From NCBI GenBank assembly GCA_015852425.1, contig JAAAIG010000212.1, positions 1 through 48,289 of the forward strand: a stretch of 48,289 nucleotides of DNA, in the 5' to 3' direction. The position numbers were made by a program, and so were the translations under genes. Below are positions 11,290 to 22,600 of this stretch, piece after piece (position 1 is the stretch's first letter; each line of letters starts with the position of its first letter). The notes beneath the pieces were generated by a model. It had not been told where the DNA came from and made no database searches. It saw nothing but the letters and a program-made list of their open reading frames with translations. This DNA is from Gryganskiella cystojenkinii. Its lineage: Eukaryota; Mortierellomycota; Mortierellomycetes; Mortierellales; Mortierellaceae.

Positions 11290-12265
11290 TCAGGTTCCCT
11301 CGGCGATTTGATCATGAACAGCGGTCTTGACCAAGCCAGCACATGTGCCACATCGTTCCTGAACCTCATCGACTTGAGCCAGTGTGCTCGTGAACGGTCT
11401 TTGTTTGAACCGACGCCTGACTCGCTTGAGTTGTTCCACCTCTTTGCTGAGCACTTCATTCTGCTCTAACAGCTTCAAGATGATGGTCCCGAATTTTTCG
11501 ATTTGAGCCTCGTACTTTCGCAACAACTTGTCCTGTGCCAAGGACGTTTTGTTCATGTTCTCGTAGCTGTCCTTCAGTATCCCTGCAACCTCGACAACGG
11601 CTTCCAGAGCACCGGCTGGGGGGCTTTGACGACTGACGTTTAGTTCTTCGACTTTTTCTTGCTCCTCTTCCTTCTGTCCCCTCCCGACTTGCTCGTCTTT
11701 CTTCTGTTCCGTCTCCTGCGTATCTTTGTTTTCGGATGGGCCACCATTGGTCGAGGTTAATCCGTTGGGTTCCTCAACAAGGTTTATGATCATGACCTGG
11801 AGGGCCGCCATGAACATGTCCAAGGACCGAATCCATGCGGACGAGCATTCTTCGGGAGAGACAGAGCTCTTTTCCTCAGTAGCGACGCCATCCTTGTTTG
11901 CGTCTTTTTCTTCTTCATTGAGGGAGGCAATAACTGCCCCAGCATTGCACTCAGAGAGTGCAACTGTTGCGGTTTCAGAGGAGGACTTGTCCTGCAATAT
12001 AGTGACTGTGGACAGAGGAGAGGGCTCGGCATTTGTAGTTGTCTGGTCCTGCTCTTTGATCTCTGAGATTGAAGTGAGGTTGTCATCAGGGAGGAGCTCA
12101 GATTGTTCACTTTTGCTCGGTTCGGTGTCTGGTCCTGGAGTGACTGTTCGAATAAGAGTAAAGAAAGTTCGACGTGTTAATAGCGTAGCAATAGTGCGAG
12201 ATAAATAAGAAGAGAGGCCCACTTTCCGACACTATACCCTCGGTATTAGACTTCTGGGCAAGCAT
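11290..12265 (-). CDS. Coiled-coil hypothetical protein
   Basis: Two exons, 12265-12238 and 12143-11290, with a 94-bp intron, give 293 residues. The start was chosen because ATG 12265 gives MLAQKSNTE and splices in frame into VTPGPDTEPSK through a good acceptor (cgaacag). Without splicing, the frame extends into low-quality sequence. The first ~190 residues are acidic, low-complexity and Ser/Glu/Thr-rich. Residues ~200-252 form a strong coiled coil (YENMNKTSLAQDKLLRKYEA, then KLLEQNEVLSKEVEQLKR), followed by a basic RRRFKQR patch and a short tail with two Cys. No signal peptide or membrane segment is seen. It shares its promoter region with the plus-strand coiled-coil gene at 12831. Function unknown. 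Confidence 0.72.
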
Positions 12266-12830
12266 TGCAGCAAAAAGGAATAAAAGTAGATTGAGGCAAT
12301 GAGGTAAAACAAAGACGGCTGAAAAGAGTGGAATGAAAAGAGAGAAATGGGAATCGAATGAACAGCAATTGCGCTTATTCCCTTCCCTCTAAATTTTGTT
12401 GCGCTGTTTGTCAGCCCTGTTTTTCGGTCAAAGGCCCAACATCAGAATATACGCCACCAAACCGAATTAGGGTTCTAAGTCTTTCCCGCCCCTCTCGATT
12501 GTACCCACGGATCCACGGCGGAGTAGTCAGACCATTTGGGAAGTGGTCTAAACTGCGAGTCTTTCAGAGAAATCCTCTCCTGATGGTCTCGTTCGTCTCC
12601 ATCCAGGATCCCTTTTTTAAGAGAACACAACCATAAAAAGAGAGAAGAGGGGAGAGGGGAGGAGGAACCCAAGATGGGAACGGTGTTGCGCACACGATTA
12701 ATTTGGAATCTCTTTGTGCTCCTTCTCCAAATATGTCTTCTTGCCAGAGATCTCATTGCATTCGTTTGTTGAATGATCTGAACTTCATTCTCATTCCTCA
12801 CACTCTCATCTCTTTTCTCACATTCAACAA
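12266..12830. promoter_or_regulatory. Shared divergent promoter region of two coiled-coil genes
   Basis: The 565 bp between the two outward-facing ATGs contain no other gene. The 60 bases before 12831 (cattcctcacactctcatct and onward) are a pyrimidine-rich leader ending in caacaaATGG, a good start context. On the minus side the leader before 12265 is likewise CT-rich on the coding strand. Such a layout would allow joint regulation, which is inference. Confidence 0.4.
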
Positions 12831-14371
12831 ATGGACAATTGGCCCATGAGTACGTGAAGGAAAACTGTTTGGAAACTTTCTCCTGGTTTAATGTATCTCG
12901 TTTACCGAACAAAGGAACCGTTCAACCTCCTAATCTCTACATTATAGGTCTAGCGACAGAGGTCATGCTCAGACAACTTGTCCGGAAATCGCGACAATCT
13001 GAGCAGGTCAAGGACGCGGTTATCGGATCCCTCGAAATAGATCTTCAACTCGTGACAGAACGACTTGAAATCACGGAAAGATCCTCTGCTGCCAAGGACA
13101 AACTCATCCAGGACCTTGAAGTCTCCAAGCAGATCCTAGAGCAAGGTCTCAAGTTGTATGGTGACATGAAAAAAGCTTCCATGGAAGAGTTGATCCACCT
13201 TTACGAGAAGCAGCATCAAGTCGAACTTCAAGAACTGAAACGTCAGGCGAGGCACCGAGAACGTTTCGTGAATATCCTCAAGCGGCATATCCGTAGTCTA
13301 GAAGACCGGACCAAGACTAGGAAGCAGGCGGGTCACGATAGCGGTCACGATCATGGTGACATCGATGAAAGTACAAGTGACAATGCCAGCGACAAAAAGG
13401 ACCCTACGGAACGAATCAGGCGAGTCACCTTTGGTCGGCTCAATCGACTCATCGACCGAGTCAAGGTCATCCTTTGGGACGACTCTAGAGTCGTGATCAA
13501 GAGAGAGACATTTTCTCTCGAATGTGGTCTCAAGCCAGAACCCTCCTTGATGGACCGAGAAGTCACCATCGGAGTGGACAAGTTCAGTGTCAGCAGCAAA
13601 GACAAAAAAAAATTACCGTCGTCACCTTTGTCATCGTTGTCATGTCTGTCCCCGTCGTTTACACTCGAAAAAGCCATCAAGATGATCAACACTTTGAAAA
13701 CCGAGCTGGCTGATAGGGATGAGACTATGAACTTGCTCATGGAGAGCGGACGATCCGTCTTCAAAGCCCTAGAAAAGAGAGATGCAGACTTGCGTCAACA
13801 CCAAGTCGAGATCGAGGACTCGGACCTTCAGCACCAAAAGGATCTAGCACAAAAAGATGCTCAGCTGGAACTCTTTAAGGAACAATTCAAGCACCAGAGC
13901 AATTCCTTTTTCCTGTACCACGAGGAACTTCAGCTCAAGGACACGGCCTTGCAACAGTGCCAGGAGAAACTCAAGCTCAAGGACGCAACCCTGCAACAGT
14001 GCCGGGCTGACCTGAGAATCGAACGCGACAGAGCCGATCGATCCACAGTCGACACAGACAGAAGCACTGCTCTGTTGCGTGGGTGTCAGAAGGCACTCGA
14101 GTCCGCCCGCGCAAGGATCAAACAACTGGAGGCCGAGACGAGAGAGAGGGACCTTTTGGCGGACGAAACTTTCTGTAATGATGATGGCGATGGAGACGAA
14201 AATCGTAACGGTGATGGCATTGACAGCCACACTCATAGTAATCACCAAGACTCAGATTCAGGTCAGAGTCGACAGCAAGGTCAGGGCCTCAATAGCAGGA
14301 ACCCCATGATCCGACAACCACAGCCACAAAGAAGCAGAAATTACGGATCTGCCATTGTTGTTTTGTCATAG
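12831..14371 (+). CDS. Long coiled-coil hypothetical protein
   Basis: Two exons, 12831-12849 and 12948-14371, with a 98-bp intron (GTACGT...TATAG), give 480 residues beginning MDNWPMSLATEVMLRQL. The unspliced frame has no ATG near its start, so the spliced start at 12831 is strongly preferred. Most of the protein is helical coiled coil, roughly residues 10-130 and 250-415. The second coil contains a short internal repeat (LQLKDTALQQCQEK then LKLKDATLQQCRAD, about 14-residue period). A Ser-rich linker (SSPLSSLSCLSPSF) separates the coils. The tail is Asp/Asn/Gln-rich and disordered. No catalytic motif is visible; it could be a structural or scaffold protein. The very short first exon and a phase-1 intron after the first few codons match the divergent neighbour, which suggests the two may be related. 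Confidence 0.75.
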
Positions 14372-14895
14372 ATTTGTAGTGGAAAAAATGCACCATGCAC
14401 GTAATAGTAATAGTCGAATCCCCATCCAGCTTATTGTTCACGGTCTGCCAATGATCCTGGTTTCTTCCTGCTCAATCTGGGATCCATGACCGACTCCACT
14501 TCGCTTTGTCCACTGTTCATGTCAACAGTCGATCGCCGTCGAGTTTGCATTTGAGAAAGAACACTCCTTGAATTGTTGTCGTGTTGTTGTTGATGGGGGT
14601 CGTCCTCTTGACGATGTTTTTCATACTCTCGAGTATCGTGTCAGCGTAGTTGCAGAATGCAAACTTCATTGCTGGATCCTTATCCCGGGCAACGGAGAGC
14701 AGAAACTTAAAAGTTCCAGAGAGAGAGCGCGTGTTTTGCATTGACCTCGAACATGGCCGCTGGTTTCTAAGACTTTCCTTTTTTTTTTTGATTCCCTCAG
14801 GGTCTTGTTGACAGTTGTTGCAAAATATGTATTATAACGTATAATTTATTATCATAATGAGCACTTAAAGAGTCCTTCATGACTCTGCCCACCTA
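14372..14895 (-). other. Intergenic region with a weak small frame at 14517-14741
   Basis: Between the coiled-coil gene and the LRR gene stop. The minus strand carries a 74-codon frame (14741-14517) whose middle reads like protein (SVARDKDPAMKFAFCNYADT), with no family match I know. It lies just downstream of the LRR gene on the same strand and could be a relic or a small gene. Support is weak. Confidence 0.2.
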
Positions 14896-17681
14896 TCAAT
14901 CTATTTTGCAGGTTACGTTGATCTGGAGTGCCTCAATCAGGGCCTGAGCTCCGTTGTCAGCGAATAAGTTCTCCCACAAGGTCAAAGAGATCAGAGTGGA
15001 GTTGGCCTTGAGTGCCTCAGCCAAGGCCCGAGCTCCATAATCGTTGATCAAGTTCCCCCACAGGTCCAAAGTGGTCAGAGTCAAGTTGGTCTTGAGTGCC
15101 TCAGCCAGGGCCTGAGCTCCATTGTCTTTGATCGAGTTGCCTTGCAAGTTCAAAGTGGTCAGAGTCGAGTTAGTCTTGAGTGCTTCAGCCAGAGCCTGAG
15201 CTCCATTATTGCTGATCGAGTTCACTGACACGTCCAAAGATATCAGAGTTGAGTTGGTTTTGAGTGCCTCAGCCAGGACCTTAACTCCGTTGTTACCAAC
15301 CGAGTTCTTGCACAGGTTCAAAGAAGTCAGAGTCGAGTTGGCCATGAGTGCCTCAGCCAGGGCCTGAGCTCCATTGTCACTGATCGAATTCTCCCACAGG
15401 TCCAAAGTGGTCAGAGCTCTGTTGGTCTTGAGTGCCGTAGCCAGGGCCTGAGCTCCATTGTCGTTGATTGAGTTGCCTTGCAAGTTCAAAGCGGTCAGAG
15501 TTATGTTGGTCTTGAGTGCCTTGGCTAGGGCCTGAGCTCCACTGTCGTTGATTGAGTTGCCTTGCAAGTTCAAAGTGGTCAGAGTCATGTTGGTCTTGAG
15601 TGCCTTGGCCAGGGTCCGAGCTCCATTGTCACTGATCGAGTTGCCCTGCATGTTCAAAGTGGTCAGAATAGAGTCGGTCTTGAGTTCCTCTGAAAGTACT
15701 TGGAGTTCCTTTTCTCCAAATAATCGAGGGTGCATATCGACATATAACTTGCAAAGATGTGACGACTTCTTTGACGGAAAACTGAGTGTTTTGATGGCAT
15801 CCCTGGGGAGGACAAAATGGATTATTTTCATATTAGGAAATTGCCTGATGCGAGAAAGAGCATTGTATCGTGCAGTTGCTGACAATAGTTTGCTGCCAAA
15901 GCTTGCTCTCAATTCCTGAAGTCCGAGTCGGAGAATCGATACCCTTGATCTCTTGAGCGCATCCTCTAATCCTTCAAGATCATTTCTGGAACATTCGTTT
16001 GTCAAATCCACTGCCAGTTCAACGACACCCCTGGCTTTGTTGAAGGCATTAAAGAACTCAGTGGCAGCGAAACTGGACTTCAGTGTTATGGTGATCCTTC
16101 CCAGTTGTTCATCAAATTGTCCTCGTTGCAATTTGAGCACCTCACGGAGCCTTTGTATGTGTGCCTCTTGGTAACCAGCCCGGTAGTGATCCTGACAGAC
16201 CCATTTGACATGGCCATCTGAGGTTGTCATTCGATAGAGGTTCCCAAGAAGATTGTCCTCCTTTGATGTCGTCAAGAATGACCCCAGCTGGCGCAACTCG
16301 GCACCTTCAAGACCTTGGACATCACTCAAGTAGTTGGCCAGGTCTTGATGCATCATTGCAGTGTGAAACGCAGTGTCAGTGGGATCCCCAGGGTATGATG
16401 CTTGAGCCTTCCCCAACTGTTTATCAATGCATTCGAGTGAGTAATCGATCTGGGCTGTGACAGTCTCGACGGTCCGTTGTACAGAATCAACCAGCTCAAT
16501 AACTTTAAGGCTAGCCAAGGCAGGCACAACGTGGCCAGCGATGCTTGTGCCAAACTTGATCAGCTCAAGCATCAGCATGAGAAAAGGTCCATATTTCTTG
16601 AAGAACACGGTTGGCTCACGGATGAGATATCCCTCATGTTTTGCCAAGTGGAGGTAATGTGGTTCCTTGCTGTTACTGGTCTCGGTGTGCTTTCCACATT
16701 CACAAATGAAATGCAGTCGAAACTTGGTCCTGAACCAATTGCCGGGATCATACTTGGCCAGCTCTTCTGGTAGGACTATAAACAACCGAGGAATCGGATA
16801 CTCTGCAAGCTCCAATTGTTGATTCAAAATGGCTTCCGTCCTGCTTTGAATCAAGATCAATCGATCGTCCATCTGCTTTTGTAACTTCCAAATATCTTGA
16901 GCTATCCGCTGTGTCTTGGCACCTTGGTCGCAGAGTCCATCAAGTCTGTTAATCACTGTGCTCTGGAATGTCTGTCTCGATTCAGTAAGCAAACTGTCAG
17001 CAGAAGTCTTTGCTGCTACGTCAAGGCTGGATACAGCATCTGTAAGTGTCACTGCTGAGCTTGCTTCAGATCCTATAGAGGATGAGCTCAATGGAGGGTG
17101 GGCGTGGAGTACATCAATGATGCTGCCTTTGCAATGAAGATGTGCTCTACTGTTGATTAGACATCCAGCTGGGTTCTCTGTTGGAGTGTTGGTTTGACTA
17201 CGTGTTGTTGCAGCAGTTGGAGTATCGGTCTGAGTATTGGTGGGAGGATTGGCAGGAGGAATGATGGTTGGAGTATCAGTGGGTGTGTGGTCTCGAATAT
17301 CAACTCGAGCCAGACTTGGTGTTGCCATTGAGGAGTCAATATGAGCATGATCGCCAGAAGAGAGAATAACGTCCAGGACTACACCTGGGTGATGCTTGAT
17401 GCAATGAGGCACAATTCTAGAATAGCACAAACTTGGTCTTAGCATGACTGGACTTCCATGCCCAATCTCAAACATGAAATATCACCTCTTTTTAATTACC
17501 TTATCCGATTCAAATCCCTCGCCAGTGTGATAGTGACTCTGCCGTTCTTGACATGTCTAATCTGAGGAAAGACTTGCTCGATATCCTCCCAGTAAACAAT
17601 ATACTGCCCGTCAACATGGAAGCAAGGGATTTCCTCAACGTTATCCTTTCCGAGTACGCGAAACGATTGAGTCTCCTGCAT
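14896..17681 (-). CDS. RNI-type leucine-rich-repeat protein with conserved N-terminal module
   Basis: Two exons, 17681-17500 and 17416-14896, with an 83-bp intron, give 900 residues. The join at AG|A yields RDLNRIRIVPHCIKHHPG, restoring a continuous N-terminal module (QSFRVLGKDNVEEIPC, IVYWEDIEQVFP, CIKHHPGVVLDV). I recall this module at the head of many Mortierella proteins. A Thr/Pro-rich linker (~residues 80-130) follows, then a long helical region with FRLHFICECGKHTE and YLHLAKHEGYLI near residues 290-330. Nine 28-residue repeats fill residues ~641-892, with consensus LTTLNLQGNSIxDNGAQALA, the ribonuclease-inhibitor type of NLRC3-like proteins. There is no P-loop or NACHT/NB-ARC domain, so it is not a full NLR. 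LRRs of this type bind proteins; a recognition or regulatory role is inference. No signal peptide, so it is cytosolic or nuclear. Confidence 0.87.
14922..15678 (-). repeat. 84-bp tandem repeat array encoding nine LRRs
   Basis: The repeats are alike at DNA level. The plus strand shows the cycle gccagggcctgagctccatt ... ttggtcttgagtgcc about every 84 bases. Recent expansion or concerted evolution by unequal exchange is the simple explanation. The copies differ mainly at the solvent-exposed positions around the NLQGNSI strand (also NLCKNSV, DVSVNSI, TLWENLF). Confidence 0.85.
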
Positions 17682-17858
17682 GGCTAGTTATATGACGGTG
17701 ATTTAGTAAAGAATGGAGAACGTAGGGCGGGATTGCAACTAAGGAAGAGGAAAGGGCGGAATTGAAACATGGAAGTTCCTTTGCGGCAAAAATTGGGCTG
17801 TGTTTACTCTGCCTTTCTGGTGTACGAGCTCAATTTTTCGACTTTGCCATGTACCATT

Positions 17859-17894
<36 letters not shown>

Positions 17895-18316
17895 GGGGGT
17901 TCTCAGATACTTACTTTTCGTGCTACTTTATCAAATTTTAGATTACACTTCTCATTGCGCTTTAGTAGTGTGTTTGTCCCTGTATGTTTGACTTGTAACC
18001 AACTGAGCGCCAACACGCCGTCAAATAAATTTTGTATTGTAAGAATATGAGTACCTGAGAAACCCCTCTCGTCTCTCTTGTAGTAATGTTGCACAAAGAA
18101 ATTTTTTTCAAGGGAACTGAGGATTATTCGAGATTATGGTAGGACGACTCCTTCTCTTTGCCCTTCGCTTTGCTTTGCCTTTTGCTCTGCCTTTGGACAG
18201 CACAGTAGTCCAAGGCACTACGTGCTCCCATTTCGTTTATTTAGCCCAATCAGGAAAGAGAAATAGACGAGTTGCAAAGTAGAGCGTAGTCTCATGAGGC
18301 GATTGTGGAAGTCGAC
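17682..18316. other. Intergenic region with a (GA)n microsatellite
   Basis: Upstream region of the LRR gene. A GA microsatellite with one interruption occupies about 17859-17894 on the plus strand, i.e. CT-rich on the LRR gene's coding strand and 180-215 bases before its ATG. It could be part of that promoter. No gene is seen to 18316. Confidence 0.4.
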
Positions 18317-18784
18317 TTGATGTCTGGCTGGTGACGAGACTAGCTGGGACAAAATCTCCCCTTCACAGTGGCGGCCGCCACTTTTTCTTCAGCACAAAGT
18401 TTCAAAGTCAAATTTTTTGCTGGGAAAGCGTGCCAGGCACATGAAGTGCATGATAGCATTCAGTTGATCGTTGCGCGACTCATGTTTCATGATGGTGATA
18501 ATGATGGATGCAAAATCGGGAGAGGGGAGAGGGGATAGGAGCGATGAAGAGGAGTGAAAACAGAGGTGAGGCGAGGAGGGAGAACGAAGAAAAGCAAACG
18601 AGCTGAACAAAAGTTGGGCATTTATTTGTGACAGCACGCTTTCCCTGCAAAAGAAGTGGCGGCCGCCACTGCGAAGGGGAGATTTTGTCCTAGCCTGACT
18701 GAGAGGATTCCGTCTCGATCGCCCAAAAAGGCAAGAGATCATTAAGAGAGGTTGAGTTGATGTCTGGCTGGCGACGAGACTAAA
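18317..18784 (+). repeat. 26-bp direct repeat flanking the inverted-repeat element
   Basis: The sequence ttgatgtctggctggtgacg followed by agacta occurs at 18317-18342 and, with one change (ggcgacg), again at about 18757-18782. The two copies bracket the inverted-repeat element on the same strand. The left copy is 4 bases from the element and the right copy ~66 bases away, so it is not a simple target duplication. It may be part of a larger composite repeat. Confidence 0.6.
18347..18690. mobile_element. Inverted-repeat element (MITE-like) with palindromic arms
   Basis: The left arm (from 18347: ggacaaaatctccccttc, then the 16-bp palindrome agtggcggccgccact at 18367-18382) is repeated in inverse at 18655-18690 with about one mismatch in 36. 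The inverse repeat resumes inside (ctgggaaagcgtgc near 18420 against gcacgctttccctg near 18635), so the full arms are roughly 60-85 bp, with ~30 extra bases on the left. The core has no coding frame of note. This is the structure of a small non-autonomous DNA transposon. A clear target-site duplication was not found (tagctg against tagcctg is imperfect). Confidence 0.5.
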
Positions 18785-19606
18785 TATCCGTCTGTTTTCA
18801 CTAATAAAGCAGGCAGATAACCGTGTTTTGTTATTGAATGGATTTCAATATGAACTTTAAAAAAGTACAAGGAGGCGCTCACGACAGAAGGATCGCCAAC
18901 GCGAAGTAACCTACCACCTACCGAGATACGAATAGAGAGGCATGGCTACTATATCTTAATTCATCCCTCTTCAACCTCGCCTCTATATACCCTGTGTCGC
19001 AGCACCCATCATTGTTTCGCCAATGGTTGTCACCTCGACTCCTTTGACTGCGCATCCCCCCACCGATCGTCTAGCAATCACACCTGTGAATATCCCTTCG
19101 GTTATCTCCTCCATCGCTCTCTCAATTGCACCCCTTACCAGCCGCTCAGTCTTATCGTCTGCCATGTGCACTTATCTTCGATTTCTGTCAGGTTCTCTGG
19201 GGTACCATCCATTGCTTCTCCGGCATTGAAGGTTTTTGGCACTGATAGAGAGGTGCCATCACTGCGTGAGAACACGAAATTCAAGCACTTGGGCTGAATG
19301 GGCTTTTTTTGCAGCGACAGTAAAGATTTACACTGCACGCAGGTAATATTTAATAGAGGTATCAAATGGTGGAAGGGTAGTTTCGAGTGATTTGATGCTC
19401 GGTATATCCTAGCTCTCGATCTGATTATGTGATGATGATGTCGACCGTCGTGAATAGGAACGACTAACGGAATCGACAAAGACGTGTCCACTCTTTTCCG
19501 AGTGCTGTGATCGTGGACGAGTGATCTTGGATACGATCCTATCACCTCCAGAGCCGTTGTGAATCCTGTTTTTTTGGAACAAAAATGCTTGAATAACAGG
19601 GTCAAA
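18785..19606 (-). other. Region downstream of RSP5 with a weak coding signal
   Basis: On the minus strand, protein-like sequence reads PKTFNAGEAMDGTPENLTEI around 19195-19255. A different frame then opens with ATG at 19165 (MADDKTERLVRGAIERAMEE) and runs to a stop at 18985-18983, giving 60 residues. A donor-like gtaagg follows ctg near 19143. The pieces might be two exons of an unrecognized small gene or a relic. No family was recognized. Confidence 0.22.
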
Positions 19607-22600
19607 CTACGATAGACTAAATCCAACACCCTCCTCCACGGCAAGAGTCAGTTTGTTCACGAGTGCATCGTACGACTTGTATGGTGGAAGATCGATACTG
19701 TTGAAGCTAGAAAGCACAAGAAAAAGAGAAAAACACAAAGGAAAAAGGAGAAAGGAAATAAAGGTCAATACCGCTAATCTCATGCCGGCAGTATCCAAAC
19801 AGAAACAGCAAAAGGTAAATATATACTACTCGAGATATAAAAAAAGCATTTTGCTACTTACCAAGTATGCGATTTAGGCAACTGTCCAATCTCTCCAAAT
19901 TTCGCAATCGTAAACCTTTTAGGTCCATCCTTCCCCTGAAGGTCCTTGAATCCGTTCACAGGGATTCTCGAAGTACCCGTCGTGAACTGCAACAGACGCG
20001 CCTTCATTTCCAAATCCCAGGATCGAATACACTTCCAGAACCATTGGATCACCTCATCCAGTTCTGTATACCCTCTGTAAACCGTATGTTTCTTCCAGTC
20101 ATCGCAATCAATCTCAGAGATACCACCAATCAATAGCTCGAGCTCGCGTTCATCAAAGACCGTAACGATTTCCTGAGGAATAAATTGGTGGAACCCCTCG
20201 GAGAAGGCCTCAGATTGATCCTTAACACGACGCGTGATTCGCCAATCCGTCATCAACTCGACGTATTCCTTCTTGTTCTCCTCCGTCACGACAATATCTC
20301 GACCACCTTCCTTCAGATCTATCGTCACGACCTCTCCGAAACGTTCGTCGTTGGTGGAGAAGGTTGTATCCAAAGTCTCTGCTCCAGTTTCATCGTCCCT
20401 AAAAGAAAGGTATTGGAAAAAGAAAAATACGATTTAGAGTGTGCCCATTGCATCTCTTTCAAGCAACCTTGTATTAAAAAAAAAAAAACGCCTCCAGTAC
20501 TAAAAATGAGATACTTACATCAGCCATTTCAAATTCCTGTGTACATCCGCGTCCACAGACTCGAGATCCGCGAACGTAACCTCCTTCTTCAAAATCATCT
20601 TGTAGAACGAGACGATAAAGAACGCATCCAGCAATCGGCCGTGGAAGATCGCCAGACCGACAACACGTCCGATAAACTTGAAGTAGTTCAAATGTTCAGA
20701 GTTGATGCCCGAGTGGGGGTTGATCTGGAGGGTATAGTTGTCATGAGCAGAGTACTCGAACAGGCTATAGAACGGGTTGAACATCTCGTGGGAGAGCACG
20801 AGAAAGAATTCTCTGAAAAAAAAAAGATATCATAGGGAGAAACGAGCACAATGTTAGCAAATTTAAATTATGCATGGTCAAGAATACCAAAAAAGGCAGT
20901 ATATCATCGGTTACCTGGAAAGTCCACCATGATCAAGACCGTTCTCACCCTCAAACTCAATCATGAGTTTCTTCTTGAGATCCGTCGGGAATTGACGCAT
21001 AATCTCACGGTAGGAATCCTCGAGGATGTGAGAACGGCGAACCTTGACATGGCTTTTACCAGGGACAGGGCGCAATGCCGGCTGGTGTCGGAAGTAGATC
21101 ATCTTTCTACGGAAATCACGCTTGTACTGGGGTAGACTCTGATCCAAGCTACTTGGGAGGCGTGGATCTAAAAGCGAGTTTAAAAATTGAGAGCAAGGTA
21201 TATTATAATATATAATATATACGAATATAAGCATATCATGATGGGTGTTTTGTGAACCGTCACAATTGCAAACACCAAATCAGGGGAATTTTAGCACAAG
21301 GAATTGAATCGAGCCATTTGTTCACTCTTAAAAAAATAAAAAGAAAAGGTCTCGCAAAAATTGCCATCTATCGAGAAATATACTTACCATCCCATGTCGT
21401 AATTTTGGTGTTATGATCTACAAAGTAGACACGTGCAGTGTTGGTCAGACGTCTCTCCCATCCAGAGGGCAAAGCACCCAATTGTGAGTCAGGTTGTTGT
21501 TGAACCGCAACCTGAGAAGTCGAGCTGCGGGGATCCTTCATACGGACGTATTGTTGACGTCGAGGGTCGACCCAGGTCGTTGCACGGATATTATGATCCA
21601 CATAGTAAGGTCGACCCTCGGGTGTCAAACGCTGTTCCCATCCTGCGGGGAGTGGACCTGCTCCTTGGATGGTTTCATTCAAACTGACGGGTGCAAGACC
21701 TGAGCCCTGGGGTGCCGGTGAAGAGGATGCAGTCGCAGCAGGACTCGACTCTGAGAGCGATACATTGGAATGCCCAGGAGAAGGAGAGTTTCCACCTGAA
21801 CGTTCCTCAGGCAAGGTTATATTGTTATGTCGCTGTCGCTCTAGTTCTGTCTGATTCGAGAGCTCCTGTGCTCGTTCTGGGTTAGTGGCGCCAGAAGTTG
21901 GACGGGTCCATGTTGTTGTCCTTGCGTTATGATCAACATAGTAGGTGCGACCAAGTTGATCGACACGACGTTCCCAGCTATAAAAGAAGGTTAAAATGTT
22001 AAAATACATAAGCATGTGGGGCAGTTCTCCAAAAGAAAAAGAAAAAACTTTTTCCTGCATACGACACAATTCTTACTTTGATGGTAAGAGTCCAGATTGG
22101 TCCTCGAATGCTGACAATTGACGTCCTCCGTTAACGGGTGTTGCCGATGATGAGACCACATTGATAGGAGCGGTCATGTGTCCGTTGGTAACCGAGGGAC
22201 TGGATGCAAGGGCAGGAACCGAAATAGGTGCACTATTACGCATCGGTGAAGCCGAAGAAGCTACTGAGGCATGAGAAATAACGGAGGGAGTTCGGTTGTG
22301 GGACGAGGCAACGGAGCTGCTCGGCTGCAGAGACTGACGGTTTGCGGACTGGTTGCCGATATTTGAGGAGACGTTGATGATCAATTTTCCCTGGACTACC
22401 ACATCGTTGGATCCTGACTTTTTAAGCTCAGTCGTCAGCATTTCTACAGGTGAAAACGCATAGCACATTGTTAGTGGGAATCTTGTATCGTTAAAAGGAG
22501 CTACGCGTAAGCATAAGCGTTGTTCGTTGTACATACCATCGCCGCCAATATTCACGTCAAAGATGTCGCCCATCTGGACGTTGATGGTGCCCAAGAATCC

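Noticed and set aside
11726..12208. 160-codon plus-strand frame
   Set aside because: Antisense shadow of the minus-strand coiled-coil gene.
12839..12947. Unspliced N-terminus of the plus-strand coiled-coil protein
   Set aside because: Its first codon would be TTG; splicing from ATG 12831 with GTACGT...TATAG gives a proper start and keeps the frame.
17859..17894. (GA)n tract as part of a coding sequence
   Set aside because: The frames crossing it only exist because of the Arg/Glu-coding microsatellite.
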